This document shows, piece after piece, positions 47,101 to 58,960 of a stretch of 64,000 nucleotides of DNA. Position numbers and translations under genes: made by a program. The first letter of the stretch is position 1. The number at the start of each line of letters is the position of its first letter. A model generated the notes under the pieces. The model saw nothing but the letters and a program-made list of their open reading frames with translations, was not told the origin of the DNA and ran no database searches. The DNA comes from Panax quinquefolius (Eukaryota; Streptophyta; Magnoliopsida; Apiales; Araliaceae). The stretch lies in assembly GCA_020205615.1 (NCBI GenBank), contig CM035162.1, positions 35,924,479 to 35,988,478 of the forward strand. The letters are read 5' to 3'.

Positions 47101-47436
47101 TGTAGCCTATAGACTCGCCTTACTGCCAAGCATGTCTTATGTTCATAAAGTTTTTCAAATATCCATGCTATATAAATATGTGAAAGATCCAAACCACATC
47201 ATTGATATAGAAATAGACGAGATAGCCGAAGATTTAACGTATAAGGAGGTACATGTCAAGATCTTGAATAAGAATGAACAAATTTTACGCTCAAAGGTTA
47301 TACCTCAAGTCAAAGTTTTATAGAGAAACCATACAGAGGAAATGACCTGGGAGTTAGAATCTGAAATGAGAGTAACGTATCTTCACATCTTTGAAATGCC
47401 AGGTACATACATCTATTTCGAGGATGAAATTTCATC
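47101..47436 (+). pseudogene. Integrase tail with chromodomain
   Basis: SYVHKVFQISMLYKYV leads into EDLTYKEVHVKILNKNEQIL, RSKVIPQVKVL, a TAG at 47321-47323, then RNHTEEMTWELESEMRVTY. This alignment order matches the chromodomain that ends integrase in plant chromoviruses of the Tekay/Del type. In such elements it directs insertion to heterochromatin (family knowledge); its ability here is unknown. The stop cuts it in two. Confidence 0.8.
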
Positions 47437-47448
47437 AAGAGTAGAGGT
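47437..47448 (+). promoter_or_regulatory. Ty3 polypurine tract
   Basis: AAGAGTAGAGGT immediately precedes the 3' LTR at 47449. The truncated relative has AAGGAGGGGAGAT at the same place, so this copy has decayed. Confidence 0.75.
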
Positions 47449-47815
47449 TGTAAGACCCTAACTTTTTATGAATAAGATTTATTTTTTTAAATATTATTCT
47501 AAATAGTAAGGTGTTGATTTAATAAATGTTATAGTTATGGGTGATATGTGCAAATTATTTGAAGTAAACAGTTGTCGAAAAATATTTGTTTTGTCAGGTT
47601 ATATTCGTACGACGGCGCCGAAATAATCAATTATTGGTGGGCCACACAACGGAATAACTGTCGGATATAGAAAGCGGCAAAATTATTTATTAAAAACTGA
47701 TGGTAAAACTTTTACCGTTAACTATTGAAATACTCGGTGATAAAAGTATAGTAATACGCGTTGTTCCACAGTATTATGCGGTATTGTACAGTATCTCTGA
47801 TTATTGATTTAATAA

Positions 47816-49893
47816 CACTACAAGGAAAAAGGTTATTTCCGATGGAATTTCTATCGGAATTATGGCTATTCCGTCGATCTTACGGTAATTCTGACGTAAA
47901 ATTCCGCCGGGAATTCGGTCGTATTTAGGGTCGTTGAGCTTAATTCCGTCGTAAAATCGGTCGAAAATAGTTATTTACGACGGACTTATTCTTGACAAAA
48001 TTTATGTCGAAAATATAGCAACCTAGACGAAAGTGGTATCCGTTGCAAATAATATGTCGCATAAAACGTGCCACGTGGTCATCCTGTAAAATGAGTAGAT
48101 AAATAATTTTGACGAAAATTCGGTCGGAAGTAGTTCTGATCCGTTGGAAATAAATTATTTTTTTATAAATGGCATTTATGAATTCCGACGAAAATTCCGT
48201 CGGTTATAACTTATTTCGTCGGAAATATTTTTTTTTAATATTTTTTTTCCATTTTTCAGGTTTATAAACACTTTTTTGTACCTGTAACCTGTTTTATATC
48301 AACAATACACACATCCAACAACCAGCAACATCATATACCATAATCAACCCATATAATACAACGTTGTATATATTTTTCTTCGAATACATTCTAACGTTAA
48401 ATAACAATGCGAAATACAAACTAAACTACAAACAATAACAAAACACATCCACAAAACTTATAAACTACAATGATGTATCTTATAAACTTTGATAAAAACC
48501 AATCTGCAAAATAAAACTACAAAGATATAAAAAATGATCCTGTAAAGATAAGAGATAACAATAGTGTTTAATTTATATGTAGAGTGTACTTTAACTTATA
48601 AACTACAACGAACAATGATATGACAACGAATTATAATTAAAACATATACAATGTTTTACAAAACATCTAAACAGATATATAAGAGATAATATATATCAAC
48701 CTAATCTAGTACTACCACCAGTAGGATCATCATCATTTGGCGGGGGTCGATGATGTTGCTCGGGAGTCCGAAAATCATGTTCGTCATCATCATTGCCAGG
48801 ATCGTCACCCTGTTGATTTAATTAAAAATATAATTCATTAGTCCATACGAGAGAATTAAATAACAATGAGATTAATTAACTTAAAATAAATATAACACCT
48901 GAGTAGGTGGGGGCGCCTGACTCCCTATCGGGTCAAAAGCCTCAGAGAGTAAGGTAACCACCAACCAGAAAACCTCGTCGCGTATCGCTATGAACTGCTT
49001 CTGCTAGATAACCGTACTCTCTGCAGTGGCCCCTGCTGCAATATCCTGAGCTAGCTGGTGAAGGCGAGCTCAGCTGGGCAACTCCTGGCGACGGATAATC
49101 GGATCCGTACGAAATGTCTCTGACACCGTCGCCATGTCTGAAAAATCTGGTCGTCCAAGCCAACGCCTGTATGAGATGGTCCAACAGGTGTTCTCGGACA
49201 ATGGCGCTGGCTAAAACCTATCAAACACAAATTGAACATTATTCAGCCTTAATTAAAAACAAATTAAACCCTAAATTAAATATCAAAACCCAAATTGAAC
49301 ACTAACTCAACCAAGATTCATCATTTTCATAACAAAACATATTAAACCCTAAATTGAACACAAATTCCAACATATTAAACCAAATATACAAAATCAAATT
49401 TTAGCCTAACTTGTACGTGCGAAGCATTAGAGGAGGAGGGAGAAGGAGTCCCGGGTGGTGGTAGTGGTGGAGGGTCGGGAAGCTGGGCAAATGTGAAAGG
49501 GCCTATGAGGAGGGGGCAGGTGGGGGGGTATCGGGGGAGGGGTGGGGGAGGGGTGGAAGAAACAGAGAGAGAAATGAAAGTGAGAGGCGCTGGAGAAGAA
49601 GACATGCGAAATAGGTTTGAAAAGTTATTTTCGACGGAATTTCTATCGGACTAAAGTCCCTTGGAAATAACATAACTTCGACTGAAATTCCATTGGAAAT
49701 AAATCTAGTTTCGTCGAGATTAGGTTTTGCACTGGAGGGAATCTTGGAGCCACTGATGGATTTCTACTTCTGACGAAATTCCGTCGGTACTATCCTATTG
49801 TCAAGGAAATTAAGGCCTACAGATTATTTCCTCGAAAATAAGTTATCCTCAATGGAATATATTCCGTCGAAAATAGTCTTTTTTCTTGTAGTG
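47816..49893 (-). mobile_element. Non-autonomous CACTA derivative, 2.08 kb
   Basis: Ends CACTACAAGGAAAAAG and CTTGTAGTG with a TAA duplication at 47813-47815 and 49894-49896. The CCGTCGGAA/TTCCGACGA subterminal arrays are present on both sides. Relative to the 10.25-kb element it lacks the transposase. A remnant of the second gene's last exon (48895-49200) and the GGTGGT-rich tract near 49425-49600 remain in the same relative positions. Empty sites for this insertion exist in sister LTRs, for example near 16155. It would need TNP2 from elsewhere to move. Confidence 0.93.
48895..49210 (-). pseudogene. Relic of CACTA second gene, last exon
   Basis: The segment starting ACCTGAGTAGGTGGGGGCG parallels ACCTGAGTAGGTGGGGGCGG at 5371 in the larger element, followed by matching GCCCCTGCTGCAATATCCTGAGC (5488 region in the other). 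Frames are broken and no start is credible. It shows the small element descends from a relative of the large one. Confidence 0.75.
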
Positions 49894-51003
49894 TAATTGC
49901 TACAGTAGAAGTCACTCAGTATTCCATTAAATAATTGTCACAGTAGTTATTACATAGTATCTCATATTTTTGATTTAATAATTGTTACAGTAACTTCTGC
50001 ACAATATTTTATATTACTAAATTAATAATACGAAATTATTACTAATATTATTTGATATGATATTATTAAACCAGTTAGCATTATTGACAATGTCTAGAAG
50101 TTATGTCGAGGAAAGAGGTTAGTTAATTATGCGTCGTTTATATGAAAGGCCCATTCTTTCTTGGGAACGATTTGGTTGTCAGTATTGTGAATCTATAATA
50201 TTATTTAAGTATCATTGGAAATTGAACTTTTGGTACATTGGAATATCTAATGTAATGTACATTGTCTTAATTATTTAAAAGATGTTACTTTACTAATATA
50301 TTAAAATATCAATTTTTTTACGTTGGAGTTATTATGTTAATAATGTATTAGTGGTTTATCCGTCAACATTCTTTCCTTTAAATCGGAAAACTTATTCAAG
50401 GGGAAGGTCCCTCATTTGCTAAATTTCTTAAGTGATGTGCATTCTTTCTTTTAAATTTTGGGTAGTCCAAAGTTTACCTAACTTTCCAAGTGGTGTGCAT
50501 TCTTTCTTTTAAAACTTTGGCATACGTAATTCTTCTCTAATAAGTGACTGCCCCTCATTTACCAAACTTTTCAAAAGGGGTATTTTTTTATTTTTGAAGA
50601 TTTTGAATTTTTTTTTTCAAATGATGACCCTCATTTGCCAAATTTTCCAAGTGGTATTTTTTATTTTGGCAACTTGTGAATTATTTCAAAAAAAGTGTTC
50701 TCTCATTGGCTAAAGTGTTCAAATGAGTATACTGATAGATTTGAAACTCGTGACTGAATTCCTTGATTAACAGACGCGTGTCTCCTAAACTTTGCCTTTT
50801 AATGCACCTTCAAAAGATAAGATATACCGAAAATACAAAATTCTTCTTCCATAATATTATGAGTATTTTTTTTAGTATAAGGATACTTTGAGTGTAGCTA
50901 ATAGTGTAAGATTTTCTCAAGATAATATCTCTTTTATTCCCATCAGATCTACTCTCCTACTAAGTTGAGGGATATTATTTATTTCATATTCGCAAAGGGA
51001 TAT

Positions 51004-53729
51004 TGTAAGACCCCAACTTTTATGAATAAAGATTAAATTCTCTCGAAATATATTTTTGAATATTATGGTGTGGATATGATATAATGTTATAGTTGTGGGT
51101 ATTATTTACAAATTTTGCAAAGTAAGCAAGTGGTTATATAATATTCGATTGGTCGGGAATATTCTTTTAATGTAAAATATTCGCATAACTAACACAATCA
51201 TTGGTGGACCCATAATTGAAGTATTGTCGTAGTTAGAAACGTATAATTATCTTTTATAAAAATAACTACCAAAGTGTTACCGTTAAAACCGCTGAACTAC
51301 CCTTAGTAGTAAAAGTACAAAGAATACGCTGCGGTCGTTGCATAGTAGTACACCTGTATTGATTATTGATGCTTACGTGAGAAGTCACCATTATACTCAA
51401 TTATTACTACAAGATAATTGCCGCATCATATCTCTCATATTATTGATTCGATTATTGTCACAAAGATAACTGCATTATATGATATATTATTAAATCAATA
51501 ATTGAGACGACAAAGTTATTCATATTATTAAATTGTAATATTTACAATGTCTAGAAGTTCACGAGGAGAGGTTTGGTCACCTAATCATGTGCCAATAAGG
51601 AGAAATCCTTATCGGAAAGCCCCCTCTTTCCTGGGAACGACCTGGTTGTTAAATATTGTGAGTTAAAATATTAATGATGAATAAGTTCGTGTTGATTAAA
51701 GATGAAGTTGATAGTTCCATTGTGTTGGGATTATTAGTGTTAATGGAAATTGACATCTATTTCGATGATAATTGATGTCTTGGAGATATATTGATAAATC
51801 GGGTAATTTATCGGATAAATGAGCAATTAATTGCGACTAATTCACATGCTTATATAACTATTTGTTCACATGTGTGTACTATTGAATCACATTCTTGTAC
51901 TATTAGGGGAGTTGGTGCAAGATTGATAATACTTGCATTACTAAGTTAAAAATGGAGGTATAGATGAAGGTATTATACTGTAATTCGTATTTTTCACATG
52001 ATTATACTATTGATTCACATGATTAAACTATTGATTCATATTATTTACTATTAGGGGAGGTGGTGCAAGTTTGATAATACTTGCAGGACTAAATTAAAAA
52101 TGAAAGAAAAGTTAGAGGTATTGTACTGTAATATTTCGAGTCCCAAAACGTGCAATTATCGAAACTATATTTTATTATAAATAGAAGCGCATTCTTCCTT
52201 CATTTCTCACCAATTCACAAAAATTTTAGAGCAATTATTATATAGAGAAATTATAGAGAGAAAGAAGAAGAGAAGTCTGCTACCTCACTATTCCAGTATC
52301 CAGTTTTTTTCTATGGTAAGGGGTATTATTTCTTTTGTATTCATGAAGAGAACTTCTGTTATTCCATTCTTTATTATTCTGTTGGAATAACTTGTATACG
52401 CGGACTACCCTATACTTGGTGAAATTCTTCTATTATTCCATTCTTTATCATTCTGTTGGAACATCTTGTCTGTGCTTTACGCATGACGTGGTTCCATTAT
52501 TTATCATTCTGTTGGAACATCCTGTCTGTGCTTTACGCATGACCTGGTTCCGTTAATTATTATTCTGTTAGAATATCCTCGCTCGTAAAGCTTACGCACG
52601 ACCGTTCCGTTATTTATTATTATTCGTTGGAATAACTTGTTTGTCTGGCTATCGCATGCCCGGTGATTTCTTTTGTTATTCCATTCTTTATTATACTCAG
52701 TTGGTTAAATTTTTTGGCTTTTATACTCCATGAAATTAGTGGAATATCCTTGATATTTGTGTTTCATCCAGTATCTTTTCATGAAAATATTTTTCTGAGC
52801 ATTCTTGAGTTTTATTTCACAAAGCAGTATCATGTTGACAATTTGAACGTTATTGGTTCCTGGACAAATTAATTCTTGAACTTTTTTTATTGAATTCTTA
52901 TATCATTGTCATCATCCTCATGTTTATAATATGTTGAAAGTCATCTGTGGCTTTTGTAGTGCATAGATGGACTTGGTATGATTATTATGACCGAGAATTA
53001 TTCTAATATAATCATGACCGTAATGTTACAAATGATGTGGTAAAAGTCCTCCTTGGTCAGAGTGCATCGATGGACGGTTGTTGGCATGATCACGACCATC
53101 GATGAATACACGAATATCCTCGCACGTAGTCATGGAAAATTATGGTCGTGATACTAATGAATATCCTCGGCAGTAGTGCAGGGATGATATGGTTTTTATT
53201 TATTGTCGAGTCTCAACGATAAAAGTGATGAAAAACCTTTTAAATCATAGAAGATAGTAGACTTTATTCTCTACTGACTCTTCTAATGGATTGTTTGTTC
53301 ATTATGCAGCTTAAACTTGATGTTTGTTATATTTTATCGCTTTAACACCGCTGAAAGCTAATGATAAATTATTCTCGCATTATCTTAGTCATAATATTTC
53401 TTCTTTGGGCTAGTTGAGCTCACCCTTTTGCTTTCATTGTTCTCTTCGGAAATGAGAACGTAGTTTGAGACTAGTCGGGGAACCGGAGTGACTATTCAGA
53501 TGATAAGATTAGTAGTCCTCACTATTCTATGAAATAGTGTGATAATAAATGTAATGAGGACTCCATTGAGTATGGATATTGTCTAGATGACAATATTTGT
53601 ATTAAAACTCATAGCTTATGTTTTGTCGTATTTTACACGACAGTTGTATTATTAAGTTGTATTTGAATTTTATACCATGTATTTAGGGACTCAAGATGGG
53701 TGATGTATATCTATTTTGGGGGCGTCACA
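51004..53729 (+). mobile_element. Solo Ty3 LTR F (2.7 kb) in outer 3' LTR
   Basis: TGTAAGACCCC to GGGGGCGTCACA with a perfect 5-bp duplication GATAT (50999-51003 and 53730-53734). A TATAAATA box is at 52176-52183, a 60-bp-class minisatellite at 52360-52690, and hairpin repeats at 52940-53190. A tandem duplication of about 130 bp covers roughly 51860-51960 and 51995-52110 (GTGCAAG-TTGATAATACTTGCA blocks). Confidence 0.92.
52360..52690. repeat. About 60-bp minisatellite in LTR F
   Basis: Units contain ATTATTCTGTTGGAACATCC, then TGTCTGTGCTTTACGCATGA and CCTGGTTCCGTTA. About five units are visible, the third and fourth nearly identical. It is the + orientation counterpart of the arrays in LTRs E and G. 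Confidence 0.87.
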
Positions 53730-54858
53730 GATATCATTTCTTTCATATTTGTATGAGATATCATTTTCTTTTATACTCTTAAATCTAATTTTACTATAGT
53801 AAGTATTGCTTCTATAATTCTTGAAATGATTAAAAATACTTTAGAGGTTTGCGCTTAATCTAATATCATTTCATTTATCTAAATCTTTTTATTGAATTTT
53901 AACCGTTATCTTTGAAATATGAATCTTGAATTTGAATCCACATTTTGGTCATCATGTTAATCATGTTGACAATTTGGACATTATTGGATTCTGGATAAAT
54001 TAAATTATAAATCTCCAATGTTTATTCTTGATCTTATTGTTCATATTATTTCTATTCATTTTTTATCTTTGACTCGTAGTGCAAAGATGGACTGTTGATT
54101 TGTATAATTATGACTATGAATTGTATATTGGTATAATTATGAACTTTGGTGTTACATAAAAATACTTATGATGAAGGTTCTCTTTGACCCGTAGTGCAAA
54201 GATGGATATATGTTTGGCATGATCATGACCACTGGTTATATAAATGAATATCTTTGGTCCGTATATAGTGCAAAAGATAAAATGTTGATTTACATAATTA
54301 TTGATTGGCGTTACAGAGATAAAATATTGATGATGGACTTTTAAATCGTAAAAGATAGTAGACATCATGCTCTACTTGACTCTTCTAATGGATTGTTTGT
54401 TCCGCTACAGTTATCGTTGAAAACTTATATTATCTTTAAATATATGATTTATCATTGTTGAAGGCTAAAGATAATTTATTCTTTATTATCTTAGTCATAA
54501 TATATTTTACTGGACTATTTGAGCTCACCCTTTTTCTTTTTTGTTTCATTATTCTTCTCAAAGAATGAAAGTGTAGCTGAGACTAGCCGGAGAATAGAGT
54601 GATGGTACGAGATTGTAGAAGTATTTCAATATATTATAAAATAGTGCGAAAATAATTGTATTGAGAATTTAAGTTGAGTGTGGATGTTGTCGTATTAGTT
54701 ACGGTATAATATTTATATTAAAAATCACAGTATATGTATTGTATTTTGCACGACAGTTTAATAGTTGTATATAGAAAAATTTATATTTAAATTATGTAAT
54801 ATGTATTTTACCATTCAAAATGAGTTGTGTTGACGTATTTTGAGAGTGTCACATACGT

Positions 54859-55156
54859 GGCAGAGAAATTGCACTGTTAAACTCGAGGATGTTTAGTACT
54901 GGAATTGTAGTTCGTTCTTCTTCTTTTTCCTTCTTTTTTTTGCAAAGGTGACTGTTAAACTCGAGGATGTTTAACCACTTTCCATTTTAACGGATCCGGT
55001 TAGTATGAAGTTTATTTTTTGGTAAGTTGGTCAATTGACCAATAAAATACTGATACACATAGAACTTCGTCTGCGTGTCAGTATTCTATTAGCCAATTAA
55101 CTAATTTACTCAAAAATAAATTTCATGCTAACCACTTCCTTATAAAACAGAGGGAG
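54859..55156. mobile_element. Right half of split Stowaway-like MITE
   Basis: Follows the Ty3 target duplication and ends ...CTTATAAAACAGAGGGAG before TA (55157-55158). It holds a 19-bp direct repeat (TGTTAAACTCGAGGATGTTTA at 54875 and 54951) and a foldback at 54998-55133. See the left half at 2274-2678. Confidence 0.45.
54998..55133. repeat. Foldback inverted repeat, about 60-bp arms
   Basis: GGTTAGTATGAAGTTTATTT on the left pairs with AAATTTCATGCTAACC on the right, continuing inward through TTGGTCAATTG/CCAATTAACTAA and AATACTGATACAC/GTGTCAGTATT, with a loop of about 16 bases. A transcript would form a stable stem. Confidence 0.85.
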
Positions 55157-55158
55157 TA

Positions 55159-57020
55159 CGTACCAGCTATTAGTTCATTATGTTTGTCAGTTTGTGAGTC
55201 TAGTCTAATTACCTATATATATACTATAATATTAATTGAACATTTGTGAGGCTCAAGTCTTAGCTTATTTTGGTTGACCACGTCTGAGATTGGCTTTGGA
55301 TAATGAGTTTTATTTTCCCGTGTTTTTTAAAGTGTATTTTTGTGGTGGGAGAGGGGGTGGGGGTAGTAGCCAGTAGGCAGATTAGAGTTGGATAGAGAAA
55401 AAAATGCCTATTAAATGTAATGCCCCACCCATTGAACTCATATGACTTTAGGTCTTTGAAGTAGTTTAATTTTGACTAATAATAATAATACCAATAATTG
55501 GTATTAGTTGGAATAATACATGTTTAAGTTTACGTCAGGATGAGAAGATTCAGCACAAAGGTGTTCCTCCTGTCGGTGCCGTGGGCTTTAAGAATGTATT
55601 ATTTGAATAAACTAAGTAATACAACTGTGATCCTGGTCAACAGGCTTAAGTAAATTTATGAGCTAATTTAGTAATACAAGTAGCGTGTTTCCTCAAGTCT
55701 AGGAGAAGCACTCAGGTGAAACACTTTCTGCTAAAAAATTGTTTTTTTTTCCTTAGTATACAGATAACTTCAAGTCTCTGCAGAAACATATATAATTTTA
55801 GAAATATTTAGTGATGGGTAATGCAAAGATGTGATGATGATACAAATTGGCAATCAATTCATTAATTTATGTAAAGAAATTACAAAGAATGTAATACAAA
55901 TTGACAATCAATTCATTAATTTATTCAAGTACAAATTTACACAATTTCATACTACATTTTATAAATTATAAAGATTGATACAAATATCACATATTTAAAC
56001 TTCTTAGTATGGATCGTACCAAAGATTCGAATATGATCCATCGAAAGAGGATTGTCGAGTATTATAGAAAAAATGAAATCGCTTTCGACCTAATAATATG
56101 AATCTAATTACCTGGTATGTTCGAATTCGACTCACAGATCATTACACGTAAAAACAAAGTATGGATCGATTCGACTTCTAATTCCAACTTCAATTCGAGT
56201 TTTGAATCATATTTTCGAATCGATCTAACTACTTGGCTCGGTTTACACCCCTAAATTAGGGATGTGAAAACTGTGTAAATATTATGGTATAACTGATAAC
56301 AGTCATGCTTAACACGTAAGAATCTATTGATTATTTTAGAACAAATAAAAATTTAAGATTGGCATTCGCCTTATTTGGACTAGTTAGGAAAACGAGGTTC
56401 CATGTGTTAGCATCTCAAGTGTTGTTAAGACTGATATTAGTTTTCTAATTAGTGACCGTTTTACTAAATTTAGAAGTTTTAAATTAAATAATGGCTCTTA
56501 AATTATCTTAAGCTAGTAAACAAGGTATTAAGTCTCTCTCATTTTTATCTGGTTTTTCAGTATCAGGCCATATGTGGCTGGTGTAAACTTTAATAAAATA
56601 CATGCCTAAATTTAGTAGTCTCTTTCCAAGTTTAAGGGTCTGACCTTTTAGCACGTCCATCCTCTAAACTAAGTTTTTAGAATAATAATTAGAATAATAA
56701 TATTATCTATCACACACACACAAGAGGAAGAGACATATATGGACATATAAAAGAATGATTTATTTATTTATATTTTAAGTATTTTTTTTTTAGTGCCACG
56801 TTATTCGGTATCCTACCGTTCAATTTATGTTTAGATTAATGTTTTACTAAGATCAATAACACCCATAAATTGATGAGACATGTTTTGGAAATGTTCCATA
56901 TAGGTGAGCTCATAAAAACAAATAAAGTAATGAAAATGGTTGTTCTTTAGATCAACTTTTTAATTTTTTTATCTACATAAAAAATTAAAATAAATACTTG
57001 TTATGAATGAAATTAATATC
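55159..57020. other. Non-genic DNA with repeat traces
   Basis: No gene is recognisable. A direct repeat of an ATACAAATTG-CAATCAATTCATTAATTTAT block occurs at about 55848 and 55889. Near 56243-56268 the sequence TTTACACCCCTAAATTAGGG followed by ATGTGAAAA looks like two hAT-type ends back to back. The preceding 300 bases have TCGATTCGA-type motifs like those in hAT MITE arms. A CACACACACA run lies near 56711. Confidence 0.5.
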
Positions 57021-58960
57021 TGTGACGCCCCCAAAATTAGGTATACATCACCCATCTTGGGTAGTCGGATACATGGTATAAATTTAAATACAACTTATAT
57101 AATATAACGTAGTATAATACGACGTAAAGTGTGAGTTTGAATACAAATATTATCTACTAGATATTATACAAACTCAAAAGGAGTCCTCATTACAATTATT
57201 ATCACACTATTTCACGTAATAAATGAGGACTGCTAATGCTATCCTCCGGACCTATACTCCGCTCCCCGACTCGTCTCAAATTTATGTTCTCATTTCAAGA
57301 AGAGAATAAAGAAAGAAAGGGAAAAGCTCAACTAGCCCAAGAAGAAATATTATGACTAAGATAATGCGAATAAATTATCATTAGCCTTCAACAGTGTTAA
57401 ACCGATAAAATATAATAAACATCAAGTTTAATCTAGCAATGAACAAGCAATCCATTAAAAGAGTCAAGTAGAAAATAAAATCTACTATCTTTTATGATTT
57501 AAAAGGTTTTTCATCATCATTATAATGGAGACTCGCTTTAATAAATAATCCACATCATCAATCACCCCCGCACTACTACTACGAGGATATTCTTTAAGAT
57601 CACGACCACAATTATTCATGCACTTCACGCCAAGAATAGTTATGTATTCATTAATGGTCATGATCATGCCAACAATCTGTCCATAAATGCACTACTACCA
57701 ATCGAGGATTTTTACCACATCATTTGTAACATTACGGTCATGATTACACCGAATAGTCTCATTCATAATCATACCAAGTCCATCTATGCAATACAAAGCC
57801 ATGATGACTTTAAAAAAATATATAAACACGAGGATGATGACAATGATATAAGAATTCAATAAAACAAGTTCAAGAATTATTTTATCCGAAATTATTAACG
57901 TCCAAATTGTCAACACGATCTCTTTTTGTGAGTAAAATTCAAGAATGATCGTAAGAATATTTCCATGAAAAGATACTTGGATGAAACGCAAATATCAAGG
58001 ATATTCTACTAATTTCATGGAGTATGTAAGTCAAAGTTTTAACCAACCGGTATAATAAAGAATGGAATAACAAAAGAAATCACCACGCATGCGGATTTCG
58101 ATGAGCGTGTTATTCCAATGTAATAATAATAATCTAACTGAACGGTCGAAATTCACACCGGCATGAGGATGTTCCAACAGTAATAATAAAGACGGAACCA
58201 GATCGGTGTAAAACACATGAGATAGGATATTCCAATGTAATGATAAAGACGGAACCAGTCCTGTAAAACACATGCATGTGATGTTCCAATGTAATAATAA
58301 AGACGGAACCAGTCCTGTAAAACACATGAGCGTGATGTTCCAATGTAATAATAAAGATTTTAACCAGTCCTGTAAAACATGCATGTGATATTCCAAATGT
58401 AATAATAAAGATGTAATAATAGAAGAATGTCACCAAGTATAGGTAGTCACGTATACAAAGTTATTCCAATGTATAATAAGAAATGGAATAACGGAAGTTC
58501 TCTTCATGAATACAAAAGAATAATATCCCTTACGAAAGTACAACAAATAATATTCCCTACCTTAGAAGAACCTCAATATCGGCAAAGTGAAGTAGCGAAA
58601 TACTTTTTCTTCTTTCTCTCTATAGTTTTCTCTCTCTGAGTTTCAAAGGAATTCGTAAGAAAATAATGAAGGAATGAGCTTCTATTTATAGGAAAATAGA
58701 ATGCATAGTAATTAATCCATGAACATTCCAGTATTGATTTACTTTAATCGACGGTCCATATTTAAAGCAAAATCTTTTAAATAAAATATAATATATTCTA
58801 TTTATATAAAATATTTTACTACGCAAATACTATGCAACACTATGTAAAACACTATGCAACACTACGCAACACTATGCATAATAAAATATAATATATTTTA
58901 TTTATAGAATAACTTTAATAAAGTATTCATTTTTTATATAAAAGATGTTTCGCTTTTTAT
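57021..58960 (-). mobile_element. Ty3 LTR G, truncated by a copia insertion
   Basis: Starts TGTGACGCCCCCAAAATTAGG at 57021, the reverse of the family's GGGGGCGTCACA end. Hairpin repeats (57570-57790), a minisatellite (58040-58500), a CTAAGGTAGG-type donor context (about 58560, reverse) and TATTTATA (58683-58690) are present. Identity with LTR E is lost at about 58960, where the second copia element appears to begin. The LTR's 5' end probably lies beyond the window. Confidence 0.82.
58040..58500. repeat. About 60-bp minisatellite in LTR G
   Basis: Units with GATGTTCCAATGTAATAATAA, AGACGGAACCAG and CCTGTAAAACACATG, at least five copies, the middle ones almost the same. Apparent 100-121 codon frames on the - strand are products of the array. 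Confidence 0.85.

Larger units (their letters stand above)
2679..54853 (+). mobile_element. Ty3/gypsy chromovirus with nested insertions
   Basis: A single retrotransposon spread over 52 kb by later insertions. It begins TGTAAGACCCC and ends GTGTCACA, and is flanked by TACAT (2674-2678) and TACGT (54854-54858), a 5-bp target duplication with one mismatch. Reading + it has a 5' LTR (2679-22393), a Met-tRNA primer site (22396-22407), gag, protease, reverse transcriptase, RNase H, integrase, a chromodomain, a purine tract (47437-47448) and a 3' LTR (47449-54853). The order RT-RNase H-IN identifies Ty3/gypsy. The chromodomain and long LTR suggest the Tekay/Del lineage (inference). All genes carry stops, so it is non-autonomous now. 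Confidence 0.9.
47449..54853 (+). repeat. 3' LTR of outer Ty3
   Basis: Runs TGTAAGACCCT to GAGTGTCACA. With the CACTA derivative and LTR F removed it is about 2.6 kb. It contains one copy of the segment repeated in the 5' LTR. The 3' end has GGCCCGTAGTGCAAAG-type hairpins (54070-54270) and the TTCTTCTCA acceptor-like tract near 54560. Confidence 0.9.

Noticed and set aside
58031..58436. Open frames of 100-121 codons with repeated peptide blocks on the - strand
   Set aside because: They follow the period of the LTR minisatellite; the same array in sister LTRs gives different broken frames.
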